From contig NZ_JAYKKJ010000001.1 in NCBI RefSeq assembly GCF_035969385.1, positions 186,001 through 250,000 on the forward strand: a stretch of 64,000 bases of DNA, read 5' to 3'. Below the pieces are notes generated by a model. It did not search any database. It was not told the origin of the DNA and saw nothing but the letters and a program-made list of their open reading frames with translations. The DNA comes from SELP01 sp035969385 (lineage in GTDB: Bacteria; Pseudomonadota; Alphaproteobacteria; Rhodobacterales; Rhodobacteraceae). Below, piece after piece: positions 26,635-35,613 of the stretch. Each line of letters opens with the position of its first letter. The stretch's first letter is position 1. Position numbers and translations under genes: made by a program.

Positions 26635-27687
26635 TCAGGTGTAGAGCGCGGCATTGCATCTGATGACAATGCTTGAATGAAGCTCAGACAGGCTAGTGCT
26701 GTCGTCAATACCTTGGATTGTCAAAACGGTTTGACCTAGCGCTTCAACTTGGACAGTCTGGTTCACTTTCAAGAGGCTTATTTCTGCTTGGACACCTTCC
26801 GCCGACCAGGGGTCTACCCCAGGGAAGAAGCTCTGAAATGTAGCGGCATCCATCCAGATTTGAACCTCTATAGATTCGGCGCCCGACAATCCCAGCGACT
26901 CCCAGTCTGCGATCGTGGTTGGTGTAATTGCACCGAAATGCTGCTCAACTTTGAAAGTGTCGAAGCCGTCCCCTCCTACGAGTAGATCTCCCGCATCACC
27001 AATCAGAGTATCGTTTCCGGCTTCGCCAAATAGGGAATCGACATTGCCTGGATCACCGGTACTTGGGAAAAGTGTCGCATAAGGACCGCTGCTGGAAAAA
27101 CCGGAAGAGTCTTCCCAAACGTCGCTGTCCAGTCCCGACAAGATATCATCTCCGTCTCCGCCGAATGCGAAGTTGCTACCGGCAAAGTCAACGAACCGGT
27201 CATTTCCGCTTCCACCGTAGAAAGTATCGTCTCCTCCTCGATCATTGGTTGGCCCGTATGGGGCAAACGTATCTGCGACAACGTCGTTGCCACTGCCGCC
27301 GAAAATCGTGTCATTCCCATCATCTTCGACGTCATTGGGCGACTGGTCGAGAAATCGATCGTCTCCTTCTCCCCCATAGATTTCGTCATGTCCCCCGCCA
27401 CCCAGGATCACATCATCGCCGCCGTAGCCATGCAGCGTCTCGTCGCTCTCAGTCCCTTCAAGAATTTCTGAGATCGAACTACCCTCCAGGGTCACTCCGT
27501 CCGTCCCAACTGTTGGACCTGTAAGCTCAAGAATTCCTGTGGCTGTGTCGTCGGTTGAAGAGCCTTCATCAAACTCATCGTCGCTCATGCCTTCAAATCC
27601 GCTAAACGCAGCTGCAAGAGCGATGGTGCCAACTAGCAAAAGAAGTAACGCTTCCATGGTCCAATCCCGATTTTCTGGGATCGTCAT
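26635..27687 (-). CDS. Short RTX (hemolysin-type calcium-binding) protein with N-terminal membrane segment
   Basis: 350 residues (340 if the internal ATG at 27657 is used, which places the hydrophobic segment at the very N-terminus). A single hydrophobic helix (ALLLLLVGTIALAAAFSGF) is followed by an acidic linker (MSDDEFDEGSSTDD), then three to four groups of calcium-binding GGxGxD repeats and a ~90-residue C-terminal domain. Proteins of this plan are common in Rhodobacteraceae but uncharacterised. The membrane segment is unusual for a type I secretion substrate. It is convergent with the metalloprotease gene (79-bp gap). Confidence 0.75.
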   Translation of the reverse strand: MTIPENRDWTMEALLLLLVGTIALAAAFSGFEGMSDDEFDEGSSTDDTATGILELTGPTVGTDGVTLEGSSISEILEGTESDETLHGYGGDDVILGGGGHDEIYGGEGDDRFLDQSPNDVEDDGNDTIFGGSGNDVVADTFAPYGPTNDRGGDDTFYGGSGNDRFVDFAGSNFAFGGDGDDILSGLDSDVWEDSSGFSSSGPYATLFPSTGDPGNVDSLFGEAGNDTLIGDAGDLLVGGDGFDTFKVEQHFGAITPTTIADWESLGLSGAESIEVQIWMDAATFQSFFPGVDPWSAEGVQAEISLLKVNQTVQVEALGQTVLTIQGIDDSTSLSELHSSIVIRCNAALYT

Positions 27688-28022
27688 CCATAATAGGTTT
27701 CACATTGATGAAGTGTCTCCGACAAGACCGAAATATTTTAGTCAGTTATTCCTCAAAGAACCTCCTATTCTCATTCACCAGGCGCCAGATATGGCAAGAA
27801 AAACTGTCTCGGATAAGCCAGGCTATTTCGTCAGCTCCCCCGAACGAGGCTGCATAAGGCAATCAGTGTGACTGGCTGTTCGATCTGAAGTCGCCGACCT
27901 GCCGGCAAGCGGTCATCGTAACAACGCGTTGGTAGTCGCACCTATGGACGCTGAGCAATGACGCTATCGAGGGTGGTTCTTCCGCAGCCGGTGGCAGTTC
28001 GATTTCATTGCATGAGGGCGGC
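27688..28022. other. Intergenic region between two minus-strand RTX genes
   Basis: 335 bp with no supported gene. It lies upstream of the 27687 start and so should carry that gene's promoter. Nothing else is apparent. Confidence 0.4.
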
Positions 28023-30680
28023 TCAGGCAAAGACAAAAAAGTCGGACGAAAGCTCGTCGACATCCAAGCCGTTGATCATCAGTCGATCCTCGCCGATGTC
28101 CAAAATTATCCCATCTGAATAATGTCGCAGCGTTGTCATGGTGAGCATGTCTTCATAGCTTGTGATGCCATCGAAACCTGCAAGGAAAATGACATCCATC
28201 TCGAATTCGCCGTCAAAATCTCTGATGGAAAGAAACTCATCCCCCGCCTCGAAAACGAAGGTGTCTGCTCCGGCTCCGCCGTACGCAACATCACGCCCTT
28301 CTTGCCCATCAATCAAGTCGTTGCCTTCATCGCCGTACAATTTGTCATTTCCCGATCCACCGAAGATCAGATCCTGACCGTCTCCGCCGTAGATCCGGTC
28401 ATCTCCCCCCTCGCCCAGCAGTCGATTGTCGCCCCGATTGCCTACAATATAGTCATCCAAGGCAGCGCCAGTGGCATTGAAGTCCGCATCGCCTTCGAAG
28501 TAGATCCGGTAAACATCGGGGGCAAATTCAAAATCACCTGAAATTCCTTCGCTCCCTTCAATCCAGAGCGAATTCACAGAAATGATTGTTGGAGCGTCTT
28601 GCTCTAATGCAGAACTGTCAAGGATCGTGATAGCCCGATTTTCGCTCGCGACTTGCTGCAATATTGTGAAGTCTTTGAAGTATCCAAGGGAGCGCGACCA
28701 CGAGTTATTCGCAAACATCTCAAGACCGGGATCAACCTCCTGAACGCTCAAAGCAATCGAGACAGTTTCCCCGTCCAAAGCGAAGTCACTGGCATAGATG
28801 TTCAGTAAATAGTCTCCGGCGGCATCGAAGTCTGGCCGGAGCCATACTCCTCCGATCTCTGGATCGGACCTGACCCACCATTCGCTGCGATCATCTAGGT
28901 AGCCGTAGGAGTAGAGCTGGTCGCCTTCGAGGTCAGTGAACCAACCAGCGGTGTCAAGCCAAACCCACTCCCCTTCTCCAATTGTTATCGACTCAGGAAT
29001 GATGGCGAGGGGACCCACCGTAGGTGCGGAGTTGGGCTGTTGCGGGACTGCCAACTCCTCTTGGCTCATCAGCTGCTGATAGACCTCGAAGTACCGGATT
29101 CCAAATTCTACAAGCGAAGCGCCGTCGAAATGTACGCCAGAGGCATCAAAGGCCTGAAGTCCAACGGACGAAACAAAGCCGATATTCGGGTCTTCGTTCA
29201 ACAGCTCAAGGGTTTGAAGCGCTGCATTCTGAACGAAGTTGACACCGTCACGCGACAGTTCCCCGATCAAGATGTTCATATCTGGCGTGCCCCATGCGGC
29301 ATCACGCATTTGGTCGATCAGTTCTAGGACCATCGCTGCATAGGTATCTGTCGGAATCGAATGGTTCGACTCACCCTGATGCCACAAGACGATATCGACT
29401 TCACTCTGCCCCACCATTTCGAGAGCAGCATCGATGTCTGAGGAAAGCGCTCCCCAGTTTTCGCCGCTACCGCTATCAAGCCAGGTTTGTATCTGGGAGC
29501 CCGACACAGGATGTGCAATGACAAGCACCGGCTGCCCAGAACTCGCTGCGAGCTCATTTGCAAATGGGAAGAAGAGATTGTTTCGGAGGGCGTCGCCAGT
29601 CCTTACGCCATCTCCTCCTGCGGGGGCACTTCCATAGTCGGCTGCTACGATGCCCCCATTCACCCAATCGTATGCCACTACGTTGGGGTCGATGGTCATG
29701 TCCCCTCCCGCGCCGGCACCTAGCATATTGGACTGACCAGCGGCAACAACCACTAGGTAGTCTGGTGACCACCAATCGCCGGCTCCGTCCTGAAATTTAT
29801 GGTCTTGGTGCGGCGGTTCTCCAGCCCGACGATGATAGATGACCCCATCGATTGAGATCTCATCAACGTCCTGCCACAGATTGCTCGCGATGTACTCTTC
29901 GACTGTTGCGTATTCAGGAAGATAGGGAACCGCATCAAATTCAACGGTTGTTTCCGTCAACTCGGAAATGTCGGTGTCGATCAGGATTATGTCAGACCCA
30001 TTGTCTCTGATTACAACATTCTGACCGGATTGCAGGATCTCTACGTCGTTCAGGAAATCGGCGAAGTCGTCGATGTTACTACTGCCGCTGAAGACAAGCA
30101 CATCGCCGTCGTCCGGATTGAAGTCTCTGATGATGTGTACTGCCTCAGGTGTTGAGTTGAGCACAAATATGTCGGCGCCCTCGCCACCATAGAGTTGGTT
30201 TCGGCCAGACGATGCCAGCAATACATCTTGCCCATCTCCACCATAGATACGGTCCGAGCCGTATCCGGCTGAGATAAAGTCGTCGCCTTCATCCCCAAAG
30301 AGAACGTCATTTCCTGCCCCGCCGAAGAGCATGTCATCGCCACCGCCGGCGTGAACGATGTCGCGGGCAGCTCCCCCATGAACGATGTCCCGACCATCGC
30401 CAAGGTTTATTCTAGACTCTTGATTGGATGCCCACAGCACCGTGTCGGCCGTACCGGTTACCGAGAAAAGCGTGGCATCGCCGGATAGCTGAATTGTCAG
30501 GAACCCCCCATCGGTGTGTAGGTGATTCCCGTAGGTTGAAATCGTGATAGGTTCGTAATTGACGTGGCTGGTTGGTAGCTGGATGCTAAACCTGTCCCGC
30601 AGTTCCGAAACAGTTTCTTCAAACGTTTCGAACTCTCCCATAAATGCGCCAGTTCCTGGCGATCTAAATAACTTGTACAT
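28023..30680 (-). CDS. RTX protein with SGNH (sialate/acetylxylan esterase-like) domain
   Basis: 885 residues. An N-terminal RTX block spans about residues 93-170. A SASA/CE6-type SGNH esterase follows, with nucleophile motif GQSNML (315-320, Ser317), WHQGESNH (433-440), and the catalytic His in SGVHFDGAS. A cadherin-like beta-sandwich (about 555-645) and a second RTX block near the C-terminus complete it. It would deacetylate glycans outside the cell; the exact ester is not predictable. It is divergent from the 1011-residue RTX gene across a 451-bp region. Confidence 0.85.
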   Translation of the reverse strand: MYKLFRSPGTGAFMGEFETFEETVSELRDRFSIQLPTSHVNYEPITISTYGNHLHTDGGFLTIQLSGDATLFSVTGTADTVLWASNQESRINLGDGRDIVHGGAARDIVHAGGGDDMLFGGAGNDVLFGDEGDDFISAGYGSDRIYGGDGQDVLLASSGRNQLYGGEGADIFVLNSTPEAVHIIRDFNPDDGDVLVFSGSSNIDDFADFLNDVEILQSGQNVVIRDNGSDIILIDTDISELTETTVEFDAVPYLPEYATVEEYIASNLWQDVDEISIDGVIYHRRAGEPPHQDHKFQDGAGDWWSPDYLVVVAAGQSNMLGAGAGGDMTIDPNVVAYDWVNGGIVAADYGSAPAGGDGVRTGDALRNNLFFPFANELAASSGQPVLVIAHPVSGSQIQTWLDSGSGENWGALSSDIDAALEMVGQSEVDIVLWHQGESNHSIPTDTYAAMVLELIDQMRDAAWGTPDMNILIGELSRDGVNFVQNAALQTLELLNEDPNIGFVSSVGLQAFDASGVHFDGASLVEFGIRYFEVYQQLMSQEELAVPQQPNSAPTVGPLAIIPESITIGEGEWVWLDTAGWFTDLEGDQLYSYGYLDDRSEWWVRSDPEIGGVWLRPDFDAAGDYLLNIYASDFALDGETVSIALSVQEVDPGLEMFANNSWSRSLGYFKDFTILQQVASENRAITILDSSALEQDAPTIISVNSLWIEGSEGISGDFEFAPDVYRIYFEGDADFNATGAALDDYIVGNRGDNRLLGEGGDDRIYGGDGQDLIFGGSGNDKLYGDEGNDLIDGQEGRDVAYGGAGADTFVFEAGDEFLSIRDFDGEFEMDVIFLAGFDGITSYEDMLTMTTLRHYSDGIILDIGEDRLMINGLDVDELSSDFFVFA

Positions 30681-31131
30681 CTTGGCTTTCGGCGTCTTTC
30701 ATCAAAAGATCGGAATATCTATCGCTGCTTACAATGCTAGGCTTCATGATTTGCTCTCGCTTCATCCGAGTCAATAGCTGCGCCCAAGGACGACGTTGGT
30801 CATTGACTGGCCGCATTGGCTTGTCTGGCCGACGCAAAAATGTGCGGTTGAGCCGTTGAGCAGAGTGAGAGAATTACTTCTAATCGTAGCTAGTAGGTAA
30901 AGGAATTGAAGTTCTCAGTTTCAGGGTCGATATTTGACAAGTTTCATTATTACCAGTGCCTTAGGGATATTGTTTTGGTGGTTTTTGGAGGTATGACTTA
31001 ACAAACTCGACGCGCCTAGCGAGATGTCAACCCTGTTCGTTAGGCTTCTACTTACCATTGGCGATCGTTCCAGTGGAGGGATGAGGTTCGATCCTGCTAC
31101 GATCAATCCGTGGTGAGAATGGTGGGTCGAG
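30681..31131. promoter_or_regulatory. Divergent promoter region between two large RTX genes
   Basis: 451 bp separate the starts of the RTX-esterase (minus) and the RTX glycosidase-like gene (plus). No gene is seen. The centre (about 30930-31010) is A+T-rich with TTGTTTTGG-like tracts, suitable for shared regulation, but I cannot assign specific promoter boxes. Confidence 0.4.
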
Positions 31132-34100
31132 ATGAAGTATATTCGCTTTTCGGAGTTCGGATTCAGCCGAACTGTCCAACAACCATCGGCGTTTGGTTTG
31201 AGCTCGGATCGTAACGTAGATTGGGGTTCGCCGGATCAGATCCGTGGGGTCGAACTGGCTCCAGACGGCTCAATCGGGAGCCCGTGGGAAAACAAGAGCC
31301 TGTTTGAAGTCGGCCAAAGCGCTGAACAGTTGGATCGGATCTCGATCGGCGGCTCGCTTGCGGATTTGGCACGGACCCTCAAGTCACTGGAAGGCTCATT
31401 CCAACACTCCAGCGATCTAGACGAAGATGGAACGGAGAGCGAGCTGCGTCCAAGCGGCGACGAAAGCCGCAACGAGGTCGTGATCGGGTCAACCGAAGCC
31501 CGACGTATCTCCGACGAGCAAGCACCCCCCTTGAACCCGCAGCCTTCAGTGTCGCAGTTGCAAGACGCTCAGATGGCAACTGTTTCTGTACAATCCAAGG
31601 CAGCTGAGGTTCCCGCAAACGGCCGCCTGGTTGGATCGTCGGTCTCGGAAACCCTCACAGCGAAGAGTTCGGGAGCTCTCACTTTTGCCGGTAGTGGGAA
31701 TGATACGATTATTGGAAGCGATGGATCTGATCGGATCTCTGGTGGTTTCGGGAACGACGATATCTTCGGAGGAGATGGCGATGACCTTCTGAGGGGTGGC
31801 CACGGAGATGATCTGCTCACCGCGGGATCGGGAAAGGATACGGTTTGGGGAGGGGCCGGGAATGATGTGATCCACGCCGGATCGATCTCGGGAGGTGATG
31901 TGCTCTACGGGGGAGGTGGTGAAGATCTGTTCAGAGCCTGGGTGCCACAAGTGTCGGCCAAACCGGGTAGCCTCGAAATTGGAGATTTTGAGCTGGGCGT
32001 TGATCGTATTCAGATTGATGGCTGGAACAAGTCATTGCACGAGCTAGATTTCAGCTATGATGACGCATCAGGAGCAACCGTCATCAGTGATGCGGATGGG
32101 GAGTTTTCGATCAATCTATTTGGCCTAAGTGAAGCCAATGTCGCAGACCTAAGCGTGGCGGAGTTGTTTGTTGGCCTTCCGGACGGCATCGTGGAAGCAA
32201 CCGCCAGCCAGATCGAAGCCGATCATGACTCAACTGGCTTGTTTGGAGTGGATGTGTTGGGCGCGCGCGCCCAATGGAAAGATGACTATCTTTGGGATGC
32301 AATTGACGACCCAACATCAGCTTCCAGCACTTTCCTGCCATCATCTGCGGTCAGATGGCCTGGCCAATATATCGCCGACGGTGTTGGCCACCTTGAAGAC
32401 GACGATTATGATCTCAACAATCCATATTTGATCGACACCGAGCAGTTCAACAAGGATGGCCTGGACGAGATCCTGCAGCTCTCGGTCCAGGCGGGCCAAG
32501 ATTTGATAATTGTTCTGCCCACGACAAGGTATATCACCCAGAGCGAAGATGGAGACACTTTCGAGGTTGATCTGGAAACCGCTGCCTCTGATCTGCATGA
32601 CTTTGTGACGTCTTTAGCGAGCGGGACGCGGTTCGGAGAGGATGTGAGTTACACGCTTCCCGAAAAGATCATTCTTCAAATCGGTCAGGAGTACTACTGG
32701 ATAGGTCAGCAGAAATTTGACTTTCAGTTCTCTGACCCTGCGAGCAATGAAGCTGTATGGGCCAGCTATGTGGAGGCCACAGGTCAGCTCTACAATGCAA
32801 TGGCCAAGGCGATAGGTGGGGCCCTCAACGAAATTGAAGCGAACCCAGACGCATACCAACATAGCGATATGAACCTGGAGGTCGCTATGCACCTAGGGCG
32901 ATTTGAACGCCCTCCGGCCTATGATGACCCTGCGAGAGCCTTTAACGGTTCTGTCGACGACCTCGAGGTGTTGCAGGATCAGTTTGATGCCGACGGGATC
33001 GCCGCCATAGATAGCCTTCTCTTCCAAAGATACATTCCGAGGTTTGCGGGTATTGACGATCTTTACAGCGAAGGTCGTGGGGACCCAGACAACACATTGG
33101 AGAGCGCCATCCAGACATGGGAGCTGCGTTCGGTGGAACTCACAGGTTCGGAGCAAGGATTTCAACTCATCGCTGGGACGAGCATCGCAAATCATACCCG
33201 AACTGAAATCCATAATGAGTGGGCGGCGGAGAATGGCGCCCTGAGCGCTGAAGAACTGAACTCCCGATCGAACGCTGAATTTGAAGAGTTCTATCAGGAC
33301 AGTCTGGCCGATGGGCCATATGGCCAGGAGCTGCCGGCTGCAATTGTTGAGCTGGTTTCTGAGCTTTCAGGAGCGGGAGTGGATCAAGCTTTGGTCTATA
33401 CCGCTGATATCATCCAGGATGCTGGCCTCAAGGACAACAATCTCGCAGGTATGCTCACTGCCGAGAACCTAGACACCGGGCAATTGGATCTGTTGGCAGG
33501 TGGTCAGATGTACATGGAGTTGGCAAACAGCATTTCCGGCAAGAGCCTTGTAAGCGGGCAAGGCCTTACCGAAGCCGATGACAGTACCAACATGAATGTA
33601 TTCGCTGGGTCCGGTGAAGTTGTGATCTATTTGAGTGCGACGGACATAACCTCAGCAGACGGTGTCATGAACTATGAGCTCGATCTCTCCGGGATTGAGG
33701 GGGAGTTCAGCCATGTCGACATCAAGAGCATGACACCCAACGAGATTGAAGGGTGGAGGGATATCTACGGGGTTGCAACAGACCTGCCAATTCTTGACGA
33801 GGACCTCTACGGGGAAAGGGACCTCTTTCTTGAGCTCGATATCGAATCTTGGACTGAGACACTCACTTCCCCAACCCTGAGTCTATCTTTCGACTCCGAC
33901 TGGCAGATCTTCGAAATCACGGTGGGGTTGGCAGACGCATCTGTCCAAGATGTATCGGCAAAAGTGAGTGAAGTCGCCATACAGGAGACTGCCGACGAGC
34001 ATTTGATTGTGCTGGCTAACTCTCAGGAAGGTCGAGGACCTGACATGGGGCATCCTGATGTGAACAGCTTGGATGAACAAGAGTTGCCAACTGCATCAAC

Positions 34101-34167
34101 GGAGGGCGATTGGCATGATCAATGTGGCGCAGATGAAGCTGAGGAACACCTACTTGCAGAATTCTAG
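31132..34167 (+). CDS. Large RTX protein with a glycosidase-like TIM-barrel region
   Basis: 1011 residues. A ~160-residue unknown N-terminus is followed by an RTX block (about 186-265) and a linker, and then, from about residue 370, a region whose landmarks resemble clan GH-A glycosidases: SAVRWPGQYIADG (compare RxPGG), DLIIVLPTTRYI, and ILQIGQEYYW (Glu520, where GH-A enzymes have NE). A C-terminal beta-rich part (GSGEVVIYLSATD) fits the usual accessory sandwich. The RTX block being N-terminal to the putative catalytic part is unusual. Function is inferred from motif order only; the substrate is unknown. Confidence 0.6.
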   Translation: MKYIRFSEFGFSRTVQQPSAFGLSSDRNVDWGSPDQIRGVELAPDGSIGSPWENKSLFEVGQSAEQLDRISIGGSLADLARTLKSLEGSFQHSSDLDEDGTESELRPSGDESRNEVVIGSTEARRISDEQAPPLNPQPSVSQLQDAQMATVSVQSKAAEVPANGRLVGSSVSETLTAKSSGALTFAGSGNDTIIGSDGSDRISGGFGNDDIFGGDGDDLLRGGHGDDLLTAGSGKDTVWGGAGNDVIHAGSISGGDVLYGGGGEDLFRAWVPQVSAKPGSLEIGDFELGVDRIQIDGWNKSLHELDFSYDDASGATVISDADGEFSINLFGLSEANVADLSVAELFVGLPDGIVEATASQIEADHDSTGLFGVDVLGARAQWKDDYLWDAIDDPTSASSTFLPSSAVRWPGQYIADGVGHLEDDDYDLNNPYLIDTEQFNKDGLDEILQLSVQAGQDLIIVLPTTRYITQSEDGDTFEVDLETAASDLHDFVTSLASGTRFGEDVSYTLPEKIILQIGQEYYWIGQQKFDFQFSDPASNEAVWASYVEATGQLYNAMAKAIGGALNEIEANPDAYQHSDMNLEVAMHLGRFERPPAYDDPARAFNGSVDDLEVLQDQFDADGIAAIDSLLFQRYIPRFAGIDDLYSEGRGDPDNTLESAIQTWELRSVELTGSEQGFQLIAGTSIANHTRTEIHNEWAAENGALSAEELNSRSNAEFEEFYQDSLADGPYGQELPAAIVELVSELSGAGVDQALVYTADIIQDAGLKDNNLAGMLTAENLDTGQLDLLAGGQMYMELANSISGKSLVSGQGLTEADDSTNMNVFAGSGEVVIYLSATDITSADGVMNYELDLSGIEGEFSHVDIKSMTPNEIEGWRDIYGVATDLPILDEDLYGERDLFLELDIESWTETLTSPTLSLSFDSDWQIFEITVGLADASVQDVSAKVSEVAIQETADEHLIVLANSQEGRGPDMGHPDVNSLDEQELPTASTEGDWHDQCGADEAEEHLLAEF

Positions 34168-34242
34168 AGTTGGATCGAATCTCGGCGTGCGCGACCTGTG
34201 CTAGGCTGGCCATATCGCCATAGGTGGCGACGGCAATTGTGG

Positions 34243-35043
34243 TCAGATGTGTCGTTCTCGAATTACACTGGCATAGACTGGTGGGCCAATCAGCATACCT
34301 TGCATCAATCTTACTCCCAATGCCTTTAGTGCTCTGGCCTCATCTCCTGTTTCCACCTTCTCAGCGACACAGATGACGTCGAGCTCTTGTGACATGTTGA
34401 CGATAACTCGCATCAGGACCGCCTTGTCCGCATTCTGATGAATGTCTCGTATGAAATATTCGTCGATCTTGAGAAGGTCGAAGTGAAAATTCGCAATGTT
34501 TCTCAGCGATGAGTGTTCCTTGCCAAAGTTGTCGAGAGCGAAACGCACGCCTCTTGCTTGGAACTCCTTCATGAAGTCGGCCACAAGGTCAGGCATCACT
34601 AGTGTAGACTGCTCATCGATCTCAACGACGAGACGGCCGTCCAGACTTGGAACGCTTGCAACTGTCGCTTCGAAAGCGTCATACCAAGCACGATGCGCGA
34701 TAGAGTTCACAGGCACATTTACCGATATTCTCAACTTTGGGTTCTCTGTTAGATCCAACCGCCAACGTTGAAGAATTTCCAAATCGACAAAACGTCCAAG
34801 CGACGTATTCCTTATCTTCTCAACGAAGGCACCAGCTGGAACGACTCGACCGTCGGGAAGAACAAGGCGCCCCAAACCCTCATAGAATGGAATGGATTGG
34901 GATTGGATATCCACAATCGGTTGGTAGGCGACGAGGTAGTTACCGCTCCGAAGATCGGTCTCACTTATTGTGCCGGGAGTCGCGCTCTTCGATGGTCGCG
35001 CAACGTCTAGAAATGTTGGGAAATCCGAGTGCTCTAGCCCCAT
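34243..35043 (-). CDS. EAL-domain protein with altered catalytic motifs
   Basis: 266 residues made of an EAL domain after a short N-terminus, with no GGDEF, PAS or membrane segment. The signature EAL is EGL (Glu55), and loop 6, normally DDFGTGYSS, is DNFGKEHSS (Asp171, Asn172). Asn109, Glu141, Glu144, Lys192 and Glu228 are kept. Family knowledge: EAL domains hydrolyse cyclic di-GMP using two metals; the DD-to-DN change removes a metal ligand. It may therefore be a c-di-GMP sensor or partner-binding protein rather than an active phosphodiesterase. It is convergent with the 1011-residue RTX gene (75-bp gap). Confidence 0.85.
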   Translation of the reverse strand: MGLEHSDFPTFLDVARPSKSATPGTISETDLRSGNYLVAYQPIVDIQSQSIPFYEGLGRLVLPDGRVVPAGAFVEKIRNTSLGRFVDLEILQRWRLDLTENPKLRISVNVPVNSIAHRAWYDAFEATVASVPSLDGRLVVEIDEQSTLVMPDLVADFMKEFQARGVRFALDNFGKEHSSLRNIANFHFDLLKIDEYFIRDIHQNADKAVLMRVIVNMSQELDVICVAEKVETGDEARALKALGVRLMQGMLIGPPVYASVIRERHI

Positions 35044-35599
35044 CTTGTCGCATCCCGTAGTTGCGGTTTCGGCAAGGCTACGCGGATTGTCTTAAGTTTG
35101 AGCAAATCCGAAACTTGTGCTGTGAGATCGTTGATCGACCCGCTCGCAAGGGATCGAAGCGGCTAATTTCTCACTCGAAGCTGACGGTCCTCGTTCGGCT
35201 CGGGTTGGATGACCTACCGGGGTATTATGTATCAGGCTTCGTAGTTTCGACGCCCGGCTTTGACGATCGTTTGGTCAACTAATTCAACTAGAGTTCGGCT
35301 ATGAATTTGGCCCTAACGCGGAGTTTCAATCGTTACGGCATTACTCGGTACCAAAACTTGCTGGGTGGCGATGTATGCAGAATCAACCCAGACGTGCTCA
35401 GTGGCGTAGTGATTTAGGCTGCAAGGTCAGAGACCATCAAACACTTGGCGTTTCGGCGTGTCGACATCCGCGATCGCCAGAACTCCTCGAGATTCGAGCA
35501 TTGCGTTCAAATAGTTGCAACCCATTTTGCAACCCATTTCCGGCAACCTTGAGGAAGAAAATACAATAAAAACAATACAATACGGATTGATATGACGGA
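35044..35599. other. Right-end stretch of the island without a supported gene
   Basis: About 556 bp. A 73-residue frame at 35061-35282 (plus) has no recognisable motif or ribosome site. The right arm repeats and the attachment core lie at its end. An excisionase gene might be expected in this kind of position, but none is recognisable. Confidence 0.4.
35515..35539 (+). repeat. Right integrase arm-type repeats (two copies)
   Basis: Two head-to-tail copies of TTGCAACCCATTT start at 35515 and 35527 (12-bp period), in the same orientation as the three copies at 6087-6123. They end 60 bp before the right core, mirroring the left side. Confidence 0.72.
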
Positions 35600-35613
35600 T
35601 CCCCAGTCCGCCA
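35600..35613 (+). repeat. Right attachment core (attR)
   Basis: TCCCCAGTCCGCCA, identical to the tRNA-Arg 3' end at 6021-6034. It marks the right limit of the island; the DNA beyond it returns gradually to host composition. Confidence 0.8.

Larger units (their letters stand above)
6021..35613. mobile_element. ~29.6-kb genomic island inserted at tRNA-Arg(ACG)
   Basis: The bounds are a 14-bp direct repeat (TCCCCAGTCCGCCA) formed by the tRNA 3' end at 6021-6034 and a copy at 35600-35613. A tyrosine integrase sits at the tRNA-proximal end. Matching tandem repeats (TTGCRACCCATTT) lie about 52 bp inside the left core and 60 bp inside the right core. The interior has visibly lower GC than the flanks and holds phage, IS, polysaccharide and RTX genes. 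No replication, conjugation, excisionase or phage structural set beyond the packaging module was seen. It may still be excisable because the integrase and both att sites look intact, but this is inference. Confidence 0.85.

Noticed and set aside
25490..31900. DNA-level tandem repeats in the 25-32 kb region
   Set aside because: They are coding RTX nonapeptides with varied codons, not satellite or CRISPR repeats.
24528..34167. Pore-forming RTX toxin operon
   Set aside because: No HlyC-type acyltransferase, no hydrophobic pore region and no exporter genes; the proteins look like enzymes and calcium-binding proteins.
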